From: an uncultured Taibaiella sp.
Lineage (GTDB): Bacteria; Bacteroidota; Bacteroidia; Chitinophagales; Chitinophagaceae
Direction: 5' to 3'
Assembly: GCA_946886975.1 (NCBI GenBank)
Contig: CAMPJV010000085.1
Span: forward strand, 1 to 9,190
DNA length: 9,190 nucleotides
Of this stretch, positions 7,110-9,190 are shown piece after piece. Every line of letters begins with the position of its first letter. The stretch's first letter is position 1. The position numbers and the translations under genes are program-made. Below the pieces are notes generated by a model that was given only the letters and a program-made list of their open reading frames with translations, had not been told where the DNA came from and ran no database searches.

Positions 7110-7117
7110 TAAAAATA
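7110..7117 (-). promoter_or_regulatory. candidate -7 box for the M28 peptidase operon
   Basis: TATTTTTA on the - strand matches TAnnTTTG except for the last base, and lies 4 bases upstream of the peptidase ATG. The -33 element is poor (a TTC about 20 bases upstream). If used, the mRNA would be leaderless or nearly so. The cytochrome gene opposite has the same octamer, which makes a chance match a little less likely. Confidence 0.35.
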
Positions 7118-7135
7118 CAAGGCTTGGGCAGATAA

Positions 7136-7165
7136 TTGAATAAGCGGAAACAAATCTTATTTTTA
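7136..7165 (+). promoter_or_regulatory. -33/-7 promoter for the cytochrome lipoprotein gene
   Basis: A TTG (7136-7138) and TATTTTTA (7158-7165) are separated by 19 bases, which fits the Bacteroidota TTG-N17-19-TAnnTTTG promoter with one mismatch at the last base. The expected start of transcription is near 7170, giving an untranslated leader of about 12 bases before the ATG at 7182. This is the best two-part promoter in the window. Confidence 0.5.
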
Positions 7166-7181
7166 CGACCAATAACCGAAT

Positions 7182-7523
7182 ATGATGAAGAAAACTATTA
7201 CTCTCTGCGCTCTCGCCACCCTTTCCATTGTTATGGTGAACTGTTCTTCGTCTAAGAAGACTGCAGCCATCCCCGGTGCAAGCAATGCCTCACCCGAGAT
7301 CAAAGTAGCAGAAGCAAGGAAGAATTATAGCGAAGATCAGATGGCTGTAGGATAAGTATTGTGGGAGTCCAACTGTGATAAGTGCCACAAGTTGTTTACA
7401 CCCGAAAGTCGCGACGTAGAAAAATGGGAAGCTGTACTGCCCCGGATGGTGAAAAGATCGAAGCTCACCGACCAGCAGGCGGGTATGGTAAGGGCTTACC
7501 TCATCACCCACGCCAAAGGGTAA
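7182..7523 (+). pseudogene. small c-type cytochrome lipoprotein gene interrupted by an in-frame TAA
   Basis: The frame from ATG 7182 (or ATG 7185) runs 113 codons to the TAA at 7521-7523 but holds an in-frame TAA at 7353-7355 (codon 58). Before it are a lipoprotein signal (MMKKTITLCALATLSIVMVN then C21-SSSKK) and a linker. After it comes an uninterrupted cytochrome c domain: WESNCDKCHKLF with CXXCH at 65-69, W82, LPRM (M89, possible axial ligand), and a closing helix LTDQQAGMVRAYLITHA. Related proteins commonly have Lys at the position after Gly, and one A-to-T change turns AAA into TAA, so a single nonsense mutation (or a sequencing error) explains it. Codon 60 is TTG, but starting there would lose the signal peptide needed for haem attachment outside the cytoplasm. 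A promoter precedes it and a terminator follows it. An intact form would be an envelope electron carrier. Confidence 0.82.
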
Positions 7524-7538
7524 GCATTCTGAACGGTT

Positions 7539-7576
7539 GTCCCCCTCAGCTTCAGCGCCGGGGGAGACCTTTTTTT
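7539..7576 (+). terminator. intrinsic terminator after the cytochrome gene
   Basis: GTCCCCC (7539-7545) pairs with GGGGG-A-GAC (7560-7568, one bulged A) around a 14-base loop that can itself fold as GCT-TC-AGC. Seven T residues follow at 7570-7576. It begins 15 bases after the final TAA of the cytochrome frame, so it is placed to end that transcript. Confidence 0.8.
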
Positions 7577-7621
7577 ATATACAAAGGCATTTCTTTCAAA
7601 GCCCTCTTTTCACCCTTTCCG

Positions 7622-7719
7622 TAGGCTTATCCAAGACTTTGCCCAGGCTTATCCTAGGCTTATCCTAGGCTTTACCTAGGCTTTACCTAGGCTTTACCTC
7701 GGCTCTGCCACGCTTTACC
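7622..7719. repeat. 11-bp tandem repeat array, about nine units
   Basis: The consensus is TAGGCTTTACC. Units start at 7622, 7633, 7644, 7655, 7666, 7677, 7688, 7699 and 7710 (the last is 10 bp). The middle ones (7655-7698) are nearly perfect, two ending in TTATCC or TTTACC variants; the outer ones are decayed (AAGACTTTGCC, TCGGCTCTGCC). Four CCTAGG palindromes occur at exact 11-base spacing (7653, 7664, 7675, 7686). The repeat contains TAG on the + strand and TAG/TAA on the - strand, so it does not code for a long peptide. It lies 194 bases before bshA. Confidence 0.9.
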
Positions 7720-7912
7720 ACCGAAGCTTCAATGGGTTCACATAGGGTCTGCACATATATTCCTCTCCTTTATCTCTCTGTCTCCTCAGCCTTCGTCCGG
7801 GGCTTGTCCTTGTTTTCACCACCTCATTCATTGGCTCCTTATTGGTATTGCCTATTGTTCTATTTATCAGTGTAAGACACAATACCTGATATTTGCCACA
7901 GATTTACAGCAC

Positions 7913-9061
7913 ATGAGAATAGGTATCGTATGTTATCCCACCTTCGGCGGCAGCGGTGTATTGGCAACAGAGCTCGGAATGGCCCTTTCTGCAAAAGGTC
8001 ATGAGGTTCACTTTATCAGCTATCAGCAACCCGTAAGGCTTAGCTTCCATCCTAATATCTATTATCATGAGGTAACCGTACAAAACTATCCGCTCTTCGA
8101 CTTTCCCCCATACGAGACTGCCCTCACCAGCACCATGGTGCATGTCATCACCAACAACCAGCTCGATCTGCTGCACGTGCACTACGCCATTCCCCACGCC
8201 AGCGCCGCCTACTTCGCCAGGGAGATCCTCAAGAAGCAGGGCAGGGACATACCTTTTATTACAACGCTCCACGGCACGGATATAACGCTTGTAGGAAGAG
8301 ACCAGACCTATGCGCCCGTAGTCACTTTCTCCATCAACGAATCCGATGCTATAACCGCCGTGTCCAACAACCTCCGCGAGGAGACGTTCAGCCATTTTAA
8401 GATTGAGAAGGACATACAGGTAATTCCAAACTTCGTAGACACTTCCCGGTTCCACCAGACGGATAAAATGCACTTCAAAAAGATGCTCGCGCCAAATGGT
8501 GAGCGCATCCTTGCGCACGTGTCCAACTTCCGTAAGGTCAAGCGGGTGGAAGATGTCATTCATGTCTTTGAAAAGGTCCACGAAAAAATGCCCTGTAAGC
8601 TGCTCATGATCGGCGATGGACCGGAAAGGCAGAACGCAGAGGAGATCTGCCGCACGCTTTCCATATGCAGCGACATCCGCTTCCTTGGGAAGCAGGATCA
8701 GATGGACGAAATACTAAGCATCACCGATCTTTTTGTGCTCCCCTCCGAGTATGAAAGCTTTGGCCTTTCTGCCCTGGAAGCAATGGCGTGCGGAGTGCCT
8801 GTAATATCAACGAACGCCGGCGGATTGCCCGAGATCAATGTACACGGCAAGACCGGCTACCTGAGCAATGTCGGTGACGTGCAGGACATGGCGGAACACG
8901 CTTATTACATCCTGGAAGACGACGAACGGCTGGATAAGTTCAAGGATGCCGCCATCACTCATGCGCGTACGTTCGAGAAGAGCAGGATCATTCCGCTTTA
9001 CGAAAAGCTTTATGACACAGTTCTTAGCGAGTATAGCGCAAAGAAGGTAGTCCCGGCTTAA
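7913..9061 (+). CDS. bshA: N-acetyl-alpha-D-glucosaminyl L-malate synthase BshA
   Basis: BshA is a GT4 glycosyltransferase that joins GlcNAc from UDP-GlcNAc to L-malate, the first step of bacillithiol synthesis in the cytoplasm. The 382-residue length fits the family (about 375-385). The N-terminal Rossmann domain opens with RIGIVCYPTFGGSGVLATELG (2-22), the BshA signature, and contains HVHYAIPHA (88-96) and TTLHGTDITLVG (117-128). The C-terminal domain contains HVSNFRKVKR (202-211), GDGPER (234-239), and the GT4 EX7E motif as E281-SFGLSAL-E289, followed by GVPVISTNAGGLPEI. All expected donor-site elements are present and I see no damage. The ATG at 7913 is the only sensible start, since the first beta-strand begins at residue 2. 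BshB and BshC are not in the window. It stands alone and converges on a probable gene 20 bases downstream. Confidence 0.96.
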   Translation: MRIGIVCYPTFGGSGVLATELGMALSAKGHEVHFISYQQPVRLSFHPNIYYHEVTVQNYPLFDFPPYETALTSTMVHVITNNQLDLLHVHYAIPHASAAYFAREILKKQGRDIPFITTLHGTDITLVGRDQTYAPVVTFSINESDAITAVSNNLREETFSHFKIEKDIQVIPNFVDTSRFHQTDKMHFKKMLAPNGERILAHVSNFRKVKRVEDVIHVFEKVHEKMPCKLLMIGDGPERQNAEEICRTLSICSDIRFLGKQDQMDEILSITDLFVLPSEYESFGLSALEAMACGVPVISTNAGGLPEINVHGKTGYLSNVGDVQDMAEHAYYILEDDERLDKFKDAAITHARTFEKSRIIPLYEKLYDTVLSEYSAKKVVPA

Positions 9062-9081
9062 CACGCTTCCCCTTTTCTGTT

Positions 9082-9189
9082 TTATCTTATTGCAGCGTTT
9101 TCGGCTTTTACGTGCACTCTGCTCGTATAAGCAAAATATTTGTTGAGAATTCCCCAACCATCCTCTCCAAACTCAGGTCTTATTATCTG
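9082..9189 (-). CDS. probable 3' end of an unknown gene (partial)
   Basis: On the - strand a frame is open from the window edge to a TAA at 9082-9084, giving 35 residues that include RPEFGEDGWGILNKYFAYT. The mix of Gly, aromatic and charged residues looks like real protein rather than random sequence, and the position fits a gene converging on bshA with a 20-base gap. I do not recognise the family. An open stretch of 35 codons at an edge can arise by chance, and a second - strand frame is also open here but runs antisense into bshA, which argues against that alternative. Confidence 0.45.
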   Translation of the reverse strand, partial: QIIRPEFGEDGWGILNKYFAYTSRVHVKAENAAIR

Positions 9190-9190
9190 A

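Larger units (their letters stand above)
7524..7912. other. gene-free stretch upstream of bshA
   Basis: This 389-base gap holds the terminator and the 11-bp repeats listed separately. From about 7740 to 7860 the + strand is strongly pyrimidine-rich (runs such as CCTCTCCTTTATCTCTCTGTCTCC). I find no ORF with coding character on either strand, no tRNA, and no recognisable riboswitch. A GATATTTG at 7888-7895 (one mismatch to TAnnTTTG), 17 bases before the bshA ATG, may be its -7 box, but no TTG sits at the expected distance. Confidence 0.6.

Noticed and set aside
7106..7110. AGGAG as a Shine-Dalgarno site for the M28 peptidase
   Set aside because: It abuts the ATG with no spacer, so it could not position a ribosome in the usual way.
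7290..7624. Open frames of 73 (-) and 80 (+) codons over the cytochrome region
   Set aside because: They are the frames left uninterrupted by chance; the real signal is the CXXCH-containing frame with the internal TAA.
7622..7719. CRISPR array
   Set aside because: The units are contiguous 11-mers with no unique spacers and no cas genes nearby.
7904..8581. 225-codon - strand frame opposite bshA
   Set aside because: bshA is complete and conserved on the + strand; the antisense frame has no recognisable motif and begins and ends within it.
8807..9157. 116-codon - strand frame running from the right edge into bshA
   Set aside because: Most of it is antisense to the BshA C-terminal domain and it is Lys/Arg-rich without domain features. 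A different - strand frame ending at 9082 is the better gene candidate.

Overview
The window looks like chromosomal DNA of a Bacteroidota bacterium, most likely a Chitinophagaceae-type genome. The support is indirect: several short gaps carry the TAnnTTTG-type -7 box of this phylum, genes generally lack a Shine-Dalgarno sequence at the usual distance, and the gene set (BshA, Dps, DUF2905, an OppC-like permease with a large extra domain, a secreted M28 peptidase with a PA domain) is common there. I see no phage, plasmid, transposon, CRISPR or tRNA/rRNA features.

Layout, left to right: the 3' end of an unknown + strand gene (2-190), whose last 44 bases overlap the end of a convergent MFS transporter gene (147-1406, -). 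Next come a conserved-type hypothetical gene (1496-2119, -) and, divergent from it, a close pair made of a DUF4291 protein (2216-2863, +) and a DinB/maleylpyruvate-isomerase-like protein (2877-3716, +). A Dps ferritin-like gene (3780-4244, -) is divergent from a small DUF2905 membrane protein (4350-4574, +). DUF2905 converges, 3 bp apart, on an OppC-like ABC permease (4578-5699, -), which lies 38 bp downstream of a secreted M28 aminopeptidase (5738-7105, -).

Divergent from the peptidase is a small c-type cytochrome lipoprotein gene (7182-7523, +) interrupted by an in-frame TAA at codon 58, before its CXXCH haem site. It is followed by a clear intrinsic terminator (7539-7576), a nine-unit 11-bp tandem repeat (7622-7719) and a pyrimidine-rich gap. 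The bacillithiol gene bshA (7913-9061, +) follows, and the window ends in the probable 3' end of an unknown - strand gene (9082-9189).

Functional links are modest. The peptidase and permease could form a peptide hydrolysis and uptake pair. The DinB-like protein keeps its metal triad and may use bacillithiol, whose first biosynthetic enzyme (BshA) is encoded 4 kb away. Dps and bacillithiol both belong to oxidative-stress protection. No new multi-gene system is evident; the most notable items are the interrupted cytochrome gene, the helically phased 11-bp repeat array, and promoter boxes placed almost on top of start codons.
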